Positions 22,819 to 34,900 of a stretch of DNA of 64,000 nt are shown in pieces; the first letter of the stretch is position 1; each line of letters starts with the position of its first letter. Origin of the DNA: Oscheius tipulae. Taxonomy: Eukaryota; Nematoda; Chromadorea; Rhabditida; Rhabditidae. Both the position numbers and the translations under genes were made by a program. A model generated the notes under the pieces. That model was given only the letters and a program-made list of their open reading frames with translations, searched no databases and was not told where the DNA came from. The stretch is from NCBI GenBank assembly GCA_037178975.1, contig JASJZH010000004.1, positions 4,278,001 through 4,342,000 of the forward strand. Reading direction: 5' to 3'.

Positions 22819-24196
22819 TTACGACTGGCACATTTCATCTGAACCGACACTACCGGTGGCTCTCTCGCGAAAAAAGACGACAGCGCTAGGCTTTCCGAGG
22901 GCTCGAATAGCGTGGTCTACCAGATTGTTACTGACAACTTCCGATTTGAATGGATCTCCAGCTTTATCATAAGCAGCAGTAAGATGATCGAGAAGAGTTG
23001 GATCAGAGGGCATGATCGACGCGTAAATAGCCAAGGCGCACTTGATACTGCTGCTAGTCCATTCACTGGAGCCATTCTGAGCATGTGAACAGTGCGAATA
23101 GAAAGGGTTGAGACAAACCTCTAGAAGTGGAACAAACCAATCTGGTGGGATTTCATCAGAACATCGTTCAATCATCTCGACCAGCTCAGCTCGCAAATCG
23201 CTTTGAAGAAACGATACCGCATGGAACTCCTGGATTAGTTTGATACAGCCTTCTCGAAGCTAGAACTAGTTAACTTCAAATTAATATCAACTGATACCTG
23301 CTGGAGACCAACAACAGTTTCGGTTGGAGCCTGGCTTCGGTTTTCAACAGCATAGAATCCCAGCTGGAAAAGCAGATGAAGCAACTCTTTTCTATGTCGA
23401 TGTCTGGTCAAGATCAGCTCTCTCACTGCGGTCATTCCGTAGCAGCCATATGTCTAAAACAAAAGTCAAGATAATATGGGGGAAACCGTACCGGATCGAT
23501 ACAGGCGAGCTTCAGCCATTGAAGGGACTCGGTTGTGATATGAGGCGAATCCAATATAACTTTGTAAAAGATCCTGAAAACAGAAGGATTGCTATTGAAG
23601 TACAGGGAAAAAACTGACACTTCCTGGTGCAGGCCGTTCTGATGAAAATGTTCGAGCATGCCGCATAGAACTCGGTTATAAAGAGCCAACCGAGCTTGTT
23701 TCAGTGTCTTTTCATCGTCGGACGAAATTTTTAAGCAGATTGAAAATCCCTGGTATTGTGCGTAGAGTTCAGCAAGCCAAAGCATAGCCAATTCGCTTCG
23801 TCGACGATGGTCTTGGGCTATGAACTTTGTCAGCAGTCTTTCGTATTTGTTTCCTTCCTGTTGATATCGAGTAGTCAGACGAACCAGGAGAATATTGTGC
23901 AACTGCTGCTGTCCTGCTTGGATAGCTCTACCTAAAAGTTTCACTGTAAACCGAGAAAAAAAAGAGGAAAAGGTGCATACGTTCAGCATCCATGACCCGT
24001 TTGAAGGACATTTTGAATAGTTCACGAGCTTCTTCCACCGAAGGCATTTTAGTTGCAGAAATGACATCAAATCTCCGTTTTCTTGTATTGGCAGCATTCT
24101 GTGAAGCAAAATGGACCAGTATATATGAAAACCTACAGAGGATAGCTTATACTCATTTTTAGACAGAGCTTCGTAGCTCCAATGACCATAGTTCAT
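22819..24196 (-). CDS. Short symplekin-like protein (central region only)
   Basis: The predicted product of about 390 residues matches only the middle of symplekin, the scaffold of the mRNA 3'-end cleavage and polyadenylation machinery. Matching blocks are SELAMLWLAELYAQYQ, a ladder ILDSPHITTESLQWLKLACI, YGCYGMTAVRELILTRHRHR (family 'YLGMSTLKDLIFKRPSR') and IKCALAIYASIMPSDPTLLD (family '[20 protein letters not shown]'). The start MNYGHWSYEALSKNEKRRF follows an acceptor (TTTTTAG) by 9 bp. The N-terminal HEAT region and the C-terminal symplekin domain are missing: the kinase gene's 3' end lies 457 bp upstream, and the next gene starts 137 bp downstream. Causes could be gene splitting, a partial duplicate or loss. 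There are about six introns, one needing a non-CAG acceptor. Confidence 0.7.
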
Positions 24197-24653
24197 GGCG
24201 ACGGCCTAAAAATGAATATTAGTAGGAGCTAAATTGTTTCAGAATACACGAAGAGAGGAAAAAAAGGATTTATTTTTGAATCGACTATAATGCATAGGAG
24301 AGTAAATTCGCGGGGATTCTAGCTGCATGCAATTTCGTAGCACGTGAATATTGAATACACAGCGAAGGAGAGCATGCCGCGTTTTTTTTGCATAACAATT
24401 ACAAATCGGTCGGCACAAAACAAGAAGAACTAGTGTTCCGCAAAGGAAACAAGAAACAGAATATGATAAAAGTTTATTTTGACTTATTTACAAGAGAATA
24501 AATTGACATGTGTTTGGCAAGAGGGCAAAATTATAAATAGAGAGTGAACAGTGGGAATATTTGCGAAAATGTAACACTCATCACAATACAACTTGAGCAC
24601 CGAATACAACCTGCTGAATTAAAAGTTATGCTGACAATTATGGCGAACACGGT
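24197..24653. other. Spacer between ACK-like and symplekin-like genes
   Basis: 457 bp of AT-rich DNA between two genes on the same strand. No ORF or RNA gene is supported, and nothing here encodes the missing symplekin N-terminus. Confidence 0.5.
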
Positions 24654-27600
24654 TCAAAACTTGACAACTTCTTCTTTGTTCTGATTCGTGAAAAGAGCTG
24701 TTCGAGTAATGGCTTCGGCGATACCAGGAGAATCTTTCTCCTCCATTATAGTATTTGGTGGAGGAGAGATGGAAGGGCGTTGAATGCTGAAAAATGCATA
24801 AACCAATATACTCTGAGGGTCCTACTTGACTTTAGGTTTCGGTGGAACAGGAGGAGGGTTCTTCCCGGCCCCGAAGCCGTTCAGATTGTCGTAATTCATC
24901 CTTCCGTCCACCGCTATAGGAACCTGACGAACTTTTGGCGGAAGCGTTGGTGGTTTAGTGTCAATCGCACCTTTGGGAGGCAGATTCGGAGCTCCAGAAC
25001 CATTCTAAAAACGAACGTACAAAACATTAGATAATTTCGGTACATTGCGAGCATCGTCAGCCGGACCAGAAAGGAGCTTAGTTTCGATGATATGTATCCG
25101 CTTCTGAGGAGTGTAGCTGGTCACATTTTCCTCATGAGGAGGTGTTAATGGCCGAGGAGGCGGAGTTATCGTTTTGTTCTCGATAATGGTCACACGCTTC
25201 TAAAAAGCCGTAAAACAAAAGAAAGTCGTGATACCTCTTTCTTGTCGATAGTACTTGCTCTGGAAGCACTGGGTGAATTCGTCTGTTGAAGAGTCGTTCC
25301 ACACTCGACCAGTAGTTTGTAGGCTTCTTGGGCCTCGGGCGACCACTCGACCGGCTCGTTTTGTTTTTCTCTCAACGTAGACATGAGCGATTTGTCCAAT
25401 TCTTCGGACGATGATGCAGATCGCTTCTCCTCCGATAACAAATTTTCCGCCTTCTTATGTTCTCGACTCTGCTTACTCTGCCACTTTTCATGCTCGTCGG
25501 AAGTCATACTTCTTAGAGAAGAACCAGTGTGAATCACTCTGAATATATGTTCGATTCAAACATTTTTTAAACGTACCTGGAAGGAGGTGGTACTTTTTCT
25601 GGCTTCTCCTTTTTCAGAAGAGGTCTTTCACTCATCGACGACAGAGAGAACTCGGTCAGATCTCTCTCCAAATGTTCCACTTCGGTTGTTAGAATTATAT
25701 CTGAAGCGTTTGGTGGAGATCGGTGACCATTTCTGAAAATAATGATGGACAATGTCAGAAAAACTTAAGACTTACGTGGGTGAACGAGCATACACTGCAC
25801 AAATGGGCTGCGGTTTTTTGAAATCGCCACGGGAACGAGTGCTTTCCTGGAAAAGTGGAGTTGTAGAAGAGGCGGACATTTCCAGCGAGCGAAGGGAAGA
25901 ATTGAGCTCCTCGAAAACGTCACGCATGTTCTTTGTCATGGTGCTTTCGGCCGAAGACTGAAATTTAAATGAACTACGAAACGAAGAACGAGAACCGTCA
26001 AAGGAGGAGCTGAAGGCTGCAGACTCGTTCTCACGGGCTTTACAGGCTGATGGCGGGATGTGGAAGGGGAGACTGCTCCCTGAAAATAAAATCTCATACA
26101 ATAGATCATATGCCTACAGATGGCTCTCGTAAAGACATGGTGTCTCTCAGAGAAACTCCTTCTCTTCCGAGGTCCGATCGCAAAGGAACGGCAGAGGAAG
26201 TTGCGTTCACGGATGATTGGCTTTTATTGCCAAGTGATCGGCGTCCTTCCGGTGACGCGACCGGCACTGTCATCTCTTTTTTATCGAGCTGAATGAGGTA
26301 GATTTTGAATTATTTGAAATAAGGGAAACCTGTAGTAGTCCGAATGCATAACCGTCAATTCCTACGTGACAAGTATGACGCAAATCTCCGACAGGCTCGC
26401 TGATCAAAGCCTTTTTCCTTTCCCTTTCCTCTTCCTTGCTTTTCTTCGAATTCTTCTTGTCCTTTTTACTTTCGTTGGGAACACAGCTCTTGTTAATGTA
26501 GTCAGATGGATTCTCGGCACCTGGAAATATTTTTTGGTTATTAACGAGGCACACCGACCTAGATGAGCAACGGTATCGGCAGGTCGAAATAGTCCAGTAC
26601 GGCCGTTCCGCAGCGATCCGAACCAGTAATAGCCATCCGGATACGAAGAAGGTCTGAACTTATAATTGGAGGAACAAAAAAGAGAAGACAACAATACGTC
26701 TTTTGAATGACTGTAATAAGGTCGTCTTTTTTGAACGAAAGATGGTCGGCTGCCGCATCTTTGATATCACAGACGGCTCGGACTATTTGTGGTTGTCTAA
26801 GACATACTAAGTAACGAACAAGAAAAGGGTTACTTCTCCGGAAATTGGACGACCAATTCAGCAAAAGTTGGTCGTTGACGAGGATTATGCGCCCAACACT
26901 CCTTCATCGTCTCGTATATATCCTCGGGACAACAATCTGGCTGCGGAAGCACCCTTCTTTGTCGGTCGATCGCGTCCAAAATCTCAGCTCCGTTCATTCC
27001 ATTCCAGGGCATTTGGCCTGAAACAATAGGGTGTTTTCTGTCTTCTTCTCTTACTCTGAATTTCACCAATCTCTTCTAATATTATATAGTTTTGTTATTT
27101 TTACAAGTTCTTGCCGCAAACTCCTTAAGAAAGACTCACCATAAGAAAAAGTTTCGTACAGAGTGATGCCGAAAGCCCAGACATCGGAAGCGGAGGTAAA
27201 CTGAACCAACTGAGTTTATACGAAAAAGAGCTTACTTTTAAATAATTGATACATTCGGGAGCACACCATGCGATTGGCAGTCGTAAATTGGGACTGAATT
27301 CCGTCCTGTAATAATCCTCGCCAATTCCTAGTGATCTAGACAGACCAAAGTCTGAAATTTTCACCTGAAGTGTTTCATATAGCCAGAAGGCAGGAAAAAA
27401 TACCTTCTTTGGGCTGAATACCAAAACATTTCGCGATGCGAGGTCTCTGTGGATCAGCTTCTTCGATTCCAGGTATGCCATCCCCTCAAATTTTATGTTC
27501 AAAACTACTTGAAGTGGAACCAACCTTGCATATTTGCTCCGCATAGTCACAAAGAACATGGATCGGAAAAGAATCTTTTAGAGCAGGTTTGTGGAGACAT

Positions 27601-28579
27601 TCGAGTAAAGAACCGCATGTTGCCAACTCGGAGACCATCATAACCCGTTTCGTGTCAAGTACAACGCCATAGAGACAAACCTAAATGTGGATGCATATAA
27701 TACTTGATAAGCACTTGAAAAGAATCTTACAATGTTGTCATGTCTCATTTTCGTCATGATTGATGCTTCTTGTAAAAAGGAGGAAGAGGTGGCTATCAGT
27801 TTGTCCGGATCTACACATTTAACAGCTACCTGAATGAGAATGAAACTAGTATTCTTCTGTACAAACCTGCAGTATTTCTCCAGAGCCACTACTCTTCCAA
27901 GACGCATTCCAAACAGAACCAAATTCGCCTCTTCCTAGTTCTTTGCACAGCGTTATTCTGAACAGAATGAGTTGAAGAGAACCACTCACTTTTCGATAGC
28001 GATAATGTGCTGATCTTCCTTTAATTCCACCGTATTGTTGTCCTTTTTCTCCGCATCGGATTTTCCAAAGACCTTTTTCAACTTCCCAACGACGCCTTTC
28101 GGATACATCTTGTCGTATTCTTTCCTCAGACGCTTCTGTTCCGGCCGACTCATGCCTGAAAGAACAGAAACTGTGGCTCATTTCAAAAGGCTACCTATTC
28201 CCGACAGATCTACTTCCTCCACATACTGCAAATCTTCCGCATTTCGTAACTTCAGATCACCGCGGAGCCGTATTTCGTATCTAAAAGAGGAAGAGCATGC
28301 GTCATTGGTTCGTTAATTTTCTACGTCGAAGGAGTATACGGACATTTTACGCACCATTTACAACAGATAAACCATTTTTGAAATCTGCTTCTTTTCATGG
28401 ACAATAAGAACAAAACTCACGAAGACAAATCGGCAAGTTGCAGTAGTTTCGTGAGCGAGATATCGTTGACAGAGCCGGCGCCATCTAGAAAAGTGTTGTT
28501 TTCCACTCGAAGCAAAGAATATACCTCGTTTTCGTTGATCGGACTGCATGTCGAGAGAAATTCTAATACATTGCGTGGT
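24654..28579 (-). CDS. ACK/TNK2-type non-receptor tyrosine kinase (5' exon not located)
   Basis: A cytoplasmic tyrosine kinase of the ACK family, effectors of Cdc42. C. elegans relatives include sid-3 (systemic RNAi) and ark-1. The order is diagnostic. A SAM-like region comes first ([29 protein letters not shown]). The kinase domain has [45 protein letters not shown] and IAWCAPE, so it should be active. An SH3 follows ([35 protein letters not shown]), then a CRIB motif ([18 protein letters not shown]). The tail is Pro- and Ser-rich, has PPPVPPKPK, and ends NKEEVVKF. The first exon I can place starts after an acceptor at 28580 and has no Met, so the initiator exon lies upstream and is unresolved. 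There are about 20 short introns. Confidence 0.88.
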
Positions 28580-29308
28580 CTGTAAAGTAATTTTTAAAAG
28601 ACAGTTGTAAATAATCAAATTATTTGAAAATATGCTTGCTTAACAAAGAATAATTTAGGACGGAGAAAAAGTCTTCGAACGGATCAAGGGGAAGGAAACC
28701 GGAAATGACTCATCTGAAGGTAACAGTAATGTCTCACACGACTATTGATCAATCCTTTTATCACAAGTGGCCGGAAAATGATCAAAAGTTCTCAAACAAA
28801 ACAGTTAGTATTTGGCGAGGGCAACAGATACTATGCGCAAGGGGGAAACTATAGCTAAGATAAGTGGGAACATCTGGCGAGGCATAAAATTTGGGGAGTG
28901 AAAATACTCAGAAACGAAACAATCGCTGAGTAACAGGAAGCCTGCCTATGGAAGAGAAGTTACACACGCAAGTGTGACATGAACGAGTCTCTCCTGCCGT
29001 CAGCTATTCGTGTGTGTGCCGACTGTTCGTTTTTGTCATTTCGCCCCGTGTTCATCAATGCTCGATTGATCGAAAACAAACGAATAAATAGTACTAATTG
29101 GATTGTTGAAAGGGGCGAGGTCGGCAAGAAAGTGTAGTAAATTTAACAAGATCGGACCCCTCTTCGCGTTGTACAACAGGTGACCTCAGCTGGCCCGAGT
29201 CCATTTCGGACAAAAAGGTAGAATGACGGACTGAACCCCATACATAGCAAATGCGGAAACGAGAACAAATTCATAACAATGAATAACAACAATTTGTTTG
29301 CAACAAAA
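28580..29308. other. Upstream region of ACK-like kinase; end of the RBM34 run
   Basis: About 730 bp. It should contain the first exon(s) and promoter of the kinase gene, but I could not fix an ATG with a matching donor. No other gene is seen. Confidence 0.4.
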
Positions 29309-30703
29309 CTACTTCATCAAAGTCTTTTTCCCTCCAGAACCTCCCTTCTTCTTGGCGATGGCTCTCTTCGCCGTTTTCTTCAACTTTCTTTCCGGATTCT
29401 CGTCAACAGACCTGAATAAGCTGTATGTTGAACAAAAAGAGTCGCTTACTTGTTTTTGCGGGTTGAGAATTTGAACTTATTTATTTTGCTGTTGGGATTC
29501 TCCTCCGAGGTCTTTTGCTTCTTCTGTTGTTTGGCAATTTCCAGGTGTTTCTGAATTGTATCAATAGCCAGAATCAGAACGAAACCCACATTGAGTTGTT
29601 TCTTTTTCAGCATCTTCGTGATTCTCAACTGTCTGCCTTCGAATTCGCAACCGGAAATGTTGAGGGCCAGATCGACAGAACTCGATTCCTTGAAAGTCAC
29701 GAAGGCGATGCCTCGTCCCTTTCCAGTATTTTGATCCTTCATTAGACGAGAGAACGTCACCGGGCCAACTTCTTTCTCAAAAAATGCAGAAATCTGTTCC
29801 TCAGTCGCTGTGAATGGTAGATTACCTTGAAACACAAGACTATTCCAGAAAACAAAGGAACGAACCAACAAAAACGGTATAATCCTTATCGTATCCCTTC
29901 TTCTCCGTGGTATCAACACGAATGCGATGATCGTCAATCATCTCTCCGTTTCTGAATTAGATTATAGGCCTAACTGGAAACGAACAAACTTTTCGAGGGC
30001 CTTTACCACGGAGCTCTCATCGACAAACTTAACGTAGAACATCAGAGAAGACTGCTTGTTGCTGTATTCTTGGGTCACGTGAGCGATTCGCTTAGTGAGC
30101 GTCTCCTTGGTTGGAATGAGGCCACGAACACGAACCGATTCTATCTGAAACATATTTACAAGACTTGCAACAAAAAATAACACCTTTCCAAACTCAGAGA
30201 AGAGCTTCTTTACAGACTTTTCATCAGCCGAAAGTGGCATATTTCCGACGAAAATGGTACGAACTTTCTCTTCTTGCGTCATTTTCTTCATTTTTTTGCG
30301 ATTTTCCCTGAAAGTGTGAGTGCTGGAGCAAAGAGTAAGCTAACCGTTGCTTCTCCCGCTCATTGTCCTTGGCTACAGCGGTTTCCTTCTGTTTCGGAAC
30401 AATTTTTGTCTCTCCTAAAAGAACTGGGACACTTTCGGCAACATTGCCAGTCGCCGACTTTCCAAATAAGCCTGACAATCCACCAGCAGTGTAGCAATCT
30501 AAAAGTCACGTTTGAAATTTAGCTGAAATGTGCTGTACCAGCAGCAGACTCTTCATCCGCCAACTTCTTGGAAGCAGTTGTTTCTATAAAAAAACAGCAT
30601 TGACTCTTCCTGCGGAAAGATTACCGTCTGTCGAAATTTGTTCCTTCTTGATTTTCTTTGGCTTCACATTCTCGGAAACAACCTTACGCTTGATTTTAGC
30701 CAT
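29309..30703 (-). CDS. RBM34: RBM34/Nop12-like nucleolar RNA-binding protein
   Basis: A basic nucleolar protein with two RRM domains, implicated in large-subunit ribosome biogenesis (yeast Nop12). The N-terminus is Lys-rich (MAKIKRKVVSENVKPKKIKK), then a KSATGN...VLLGETK segment. RRM1 starts at VRTIFVGNMPLSADEKSVKK, with RNP2 IFVGNM and RNP1-like LMFYVKFVD. RRM2 starts at YTVFVGNLPFTATEEQISAF, with RNP1 KGRGIAFVTF. The Lys-rich tail ends KKTLMK. This order matches RBM34. The ATG is 2 bp after an acceptor (TACTTTAG), and the gene begins 140 bp downstream of SF3A2 on the same strand, with an AATAAA and a T-rich stretch between. This is the expected arrangement for a downstream operon gene. Confidence 0.9.
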
Positions 30704-30843
30704 TTCTAAAGTACAGCTTGATGCAAGGATCAGTCCTTATCTATGTATATTTTGGACGAAACCAAAGAAATGCAAAAAAAGGAAGAAATGAGAGTTTATT
30801 TATAGAGGAATCGTCCAGTGTAAAGATGTGACAAAATATGCGA

Positions 30844-31779
30844 TCAATATCCGAAGAACATTGCAGGTTGTCCCATTCCGAGCATCGGAGGGGCGGGGAT
30901 GTCGTCGTGACGCTCGATGCGGAAAGCGACTGAATATACAGTAACCAGACTACTGGGAATCGCTGACCTTGCATGACGAATTGCTTTGTATCTTTGTTCC
31001 ACATAGTCCAAAACTTTTCCGATTTGTCGACTTCCCTGATATTCGGTTTATTAAAACTTACGAGAAAAATCACCTGGATGGAACTTTGAAGCCGATAGTC
31101 TCGTAGGGCTCTGCGGCGAAAAGAACATACTGCCATCTCTTATCGGGCGGCTGAATCTTCTGTTCGTAGGCAGACATGAAGCGGTGTCGAGGAACGATCC
31201 CGTCGGAAATTTCGGGATAGTCGATTTGGAACAGAAGGGCCTGCTGTCCAGTTGCCGGATCTCTTTCACGAGTAACCTACATCTCTATTGAAGCAAGTAA
31301 ACTTGTTGAAAACCTACCTTGTATCCAGGACGACCAATCTTTACGAACTTCTTCGGCTCGACCTTGACCACGACCGGAGCAGGACAGTAAGGCATATCGG
31401 CCTGTTCCTTAGCAGCACGTCTGGCCAAATTGGACTGATGCTTCTTTCCTTGGGTGTGAGTTAGATAGGATGCTTAAATCTTGATGTCTATGAGTACAGT
31501 GCTAATTTACCTTCATTGTTGTGAAGAGTGAGACACAGTTTGCATTCGAAGGTTCCGACATGATTTCTCATAAAATACGGATCCTTGGATAGATCAATGG
31601 TTTCCAAAGCCAACTGTCTCAGTCGCTCCTTCCGGTCAACACCGGCCATCTGGGCCGAAGCCACTCCTCCACCTCCAGTCTTACCTAAAACAAAATGTTA
31701 GAAAATGTGAGTAGAAATAAGAAGTCTGAAAAGACTCAAAAGGGAAAATCTCACCTCCAGCTCTGTTCTGGAAGTCCAT
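30844..31779 (-). CDS. SF3A2: Splicing factor 3A subunit 2 (SF3A2)
   Basis: A core component of the U2 snRNP SF3a complex, acting in the nucleus in branch-point recognition. The start MDFQNRAGGKTGGGG is the canonical SF3A2 N-terminus. The zinc-finger core follows (GTFECKLCLTLHNNEGSYLT, then HTQGKKHQSNLARRAAKEQA), and then IGRPGYKVTRERDPATGQQA and the conserved end RHDDIPAPPMLGMGQPAMF. It ends FFGY directly after this core, so the proline-rich repeat tail of vertebrate SF3A2 is absent, as in the short nematode orthologue. The ATG immediately follows an acceptor (CTTTCAG). ATAD2 ends 176 bp upstream and RBM34 starts 140 bp downstream. Confidence 0.95.
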
Positions 31780-31955
31780 CTGAAAGAAGGAGCGTAAGTA
31801 ACATTGCAATGAAATGAGAAGTATACCAGGGTCAAAACCCAAGAAAACAAAATAACTGGATGAATAAGTAGTTTAATGAAATGAGCTTTTGAGAAAAGAA
31901 TACCCGTGATATTTGAAGGGACGAGATACACGTGAAAAGACCGGAGTTTTTGAGC

Positions 31956-34900
31956 CTATTGAGATGAATGGCTGACGCGACGGCTGCTGCTCTGCGATTC
32001 GTAGTCCCATTCGTCGAGGACGGCCATCAGTTCGCCAGGAAGTTGTCTACGATTCCATTCGTTTCTACAAAAAGTACTTTTTAGACCAAAATAAAAAAGG
32101 GTTGCCTGTATTTTTCAATTACAGCAGACATTCCAGCTGTCAGCGTTTCCAATTCAGGAATCGGCCACTCGTTCGTTTTCAGAATCGCAGCCGCAATGAC
32201 TTTATGAACTTCCGTTTCATCGATGTTAAGCTTTTCTTCGACCGGCGACGATTTGCTCGAAGTCTGAAATGGACATGAGAATTGTCTGAAGCAAAATGCT
32301 TACACTGCTACTGCATTTGAGGGGAGTATGGATTGATGCTGTTTCGCTGACTTGGTCAGAAGAGCTGAAACGAAGAACTTTCAATAAATTGTGATCATAC
32401 GTTGTCAAGGATTCGGCTATCGATTTCACTATATCTCTTGACTTCTGTTTGGCCTTGTTGGAAGGAAAATTGTAGGTAGATCCACGGAACATGCGAACTC
32501 GACTGTTGTTGAGCGACTAAAGATATTTGAGCAAAGGAAATGGCGGACACATACTGGCGGAGTCATTTTCAAGCTGTTGTTGGTGGATCCTTTGAAACCA
32601 GTGACGACACTCCATTTGGTTTTTCTCACAAATCCCTCGGGGAGACAAAGAAGCTGTTCGTTTTGAGGGACAATCTTTGCCTCAGATAGCAAACGAGCAG
32701 TTTCCTGAAGAAAAAAAAGAAATTTTCGCCCATAAAGTACCCAATACCTCCAGTTTTTCGACAAACTCTTCGTCAAACTCCTTCTCAAAATACTCTTCAA
32801 CAATGTCCTTTAAAGAAGTCGCACTGTGTCGTATATTTTTGCTGTGCAAGTCTCGGACGGGATTGTACTCGAGAGCATTGTCCACAATTTTCTGAGAGCT
32901 ACTATTTCATGCAAGGAAACTCCTACCTGGATGTCTCCCAAGAACTGATCCGGATGCGTATATTCGCGTCTGAAGTTGAGAATTTGAACAAATAACAAGG
33001 CTCTTACTGACCGATCAACCTTTTCTTGCATTTGGGTGAAACACATCGGCTCCTTGATTATTTCGCCGTAATCTTCAGCGTCTTCCTCGTCCACTGGCTC
33101 CGTGAAGTAGGTAAAACGTCGATCGCGGGAAAGTTTTCCTGGAAGCACTTGTTAGTCGAGCTATGATATTTCGTTACCAAGCTGATCTCTCAAGAAGATT
33201 CGGAACTCTCTCAGCTGGTTTTCGTACATCTTCTCGAGTTCTTTGGCTTCCTTTTCACTCAATTTTCTTAATGGTGCATCTTCGTTCGTTGCCTTCTCCG
33301 GCTCTATATATTTTGAAGCTGGAAAGAAAAGTAAAGGAACACGAGCAGATAGTACCGTCAAAGATTTTCGGAGGAGTGAGAGCAGGAGCACAAATGAACT
33401 TGAAGTATTGTGTACGAATTCCGACGGGTATCAGAGGAATCCTAAATCAGAATATCAGTCGGTCTCATGCCTTGAACTAACTGCAAGGAAGCGTGTGCTC
33501 GGAAGATCCTCGTCACTTCTGCTGCGCAACTGTCATAGTCGCTCTCAGCAGTGGCCAGGAAGAAGATGGGAGTGAAGCCAGTAACTTGGTCCAGAGCAAC
33601 TTTCAGCTGAAAAGAATGTTTACCGGTACCAGTAGAGCACACCAAACCATATGAATAACACTGCTGGGAACGATTTTGAACCATTCGTCAATACTCGGAC
33701 ACAGCAGAATACAAGGTCCCATGGCTGATGAACGGAGAGCGGCTTGGAAAATGCAAGCAAATGCTTCCTAATGATATCCAAAATTAGTAAGGAAACAAGT
33801 AAGACCTACTTCAGGCCTTCCATCAGCAAAGAGCTTTCCGATGGAGATGCAGTGCACAGGAAGATGGTCTAGTTGACTGAGAAGGGCGGGAAGAACATAC
33901 GACGTCTGTCCACTATCGTGACATTTTGGATTGCCAACCAGGATCATTCGAGCTTAATATCGAAGTGCAATATCCAATAAATCAAATACAAACCAGCGCT
34001 AATAGGCGGCGGCTCATCTAATCCTCGAACGACTTTCTCCAGTTCGCACGAACCCGTCACTTCCACATTTTTGGAGAAGCGATATCCGGGTGGAATACAC
34101 TTTAAAAGATTCTCCAATCCACCTGACAACAAAATGGACGTTCGGCTATCGAGAGGACGGCATGGAATAGACAAGTCTAGGACAATTGCTTTTGAGTTTT
34201 GTAAAACCGAAATACCTCTTCGAGAAGCGGGAGTGATTCGTTTCATGGCCGCGAGAAGGTTCTCCTTAGTAACTTTGATCTCGTTCAGATTGAGCTTTAG
34301 TCTCTCGTTGCTGAGGTAGATGTGTGGATAGTGGTTTCGCAAAGAGATCATCACCGACTCTGTGCACAGATACTGAAACAAGCTCGATAAGTGAAGGAAT
34401 ATATTGAATTGCTACCTTTAGGTCAGCTCCACAGTAGCCACTCGTGTTGTTTGCAATCCACCTCATAAGCTCATCGTCGGGAGTACTATCGCCCCATTTA
34501 GAGGTATGAATCTTTAATATTTGAAGTCTTGCAGCCGAATCTGGAAGAGAGAAGCGCAATTCTCGGTCGAATCTTCCAGGACGACGAAGAGCTGGATCGA
34601 TGGAATCCAATCGGTTTGTAGCTCCGATTACGATCACCTGAGTAGAGAAGAATGTTGGAATTAAAGGTGAAAATCACCTCTCCCCTATTGTCAAGACCGT
34701 CCATTAGCGCCAAGAGTGTTGAGACGATTGAAGAATGGATTTGATCTTGTCTTGTAGATCGTACGGGAGCTAGGCCGTCAATTTCGTCAAAGAAGATAAT
34801 GGACGGACGCATAGCATATGCTTGGTCGAAAAGAATCCTAAATGTGTGTTTTAGGTGATAAACAGCTTAAGACTAACCGAAGCTGTCTCTCAGATTCTCC

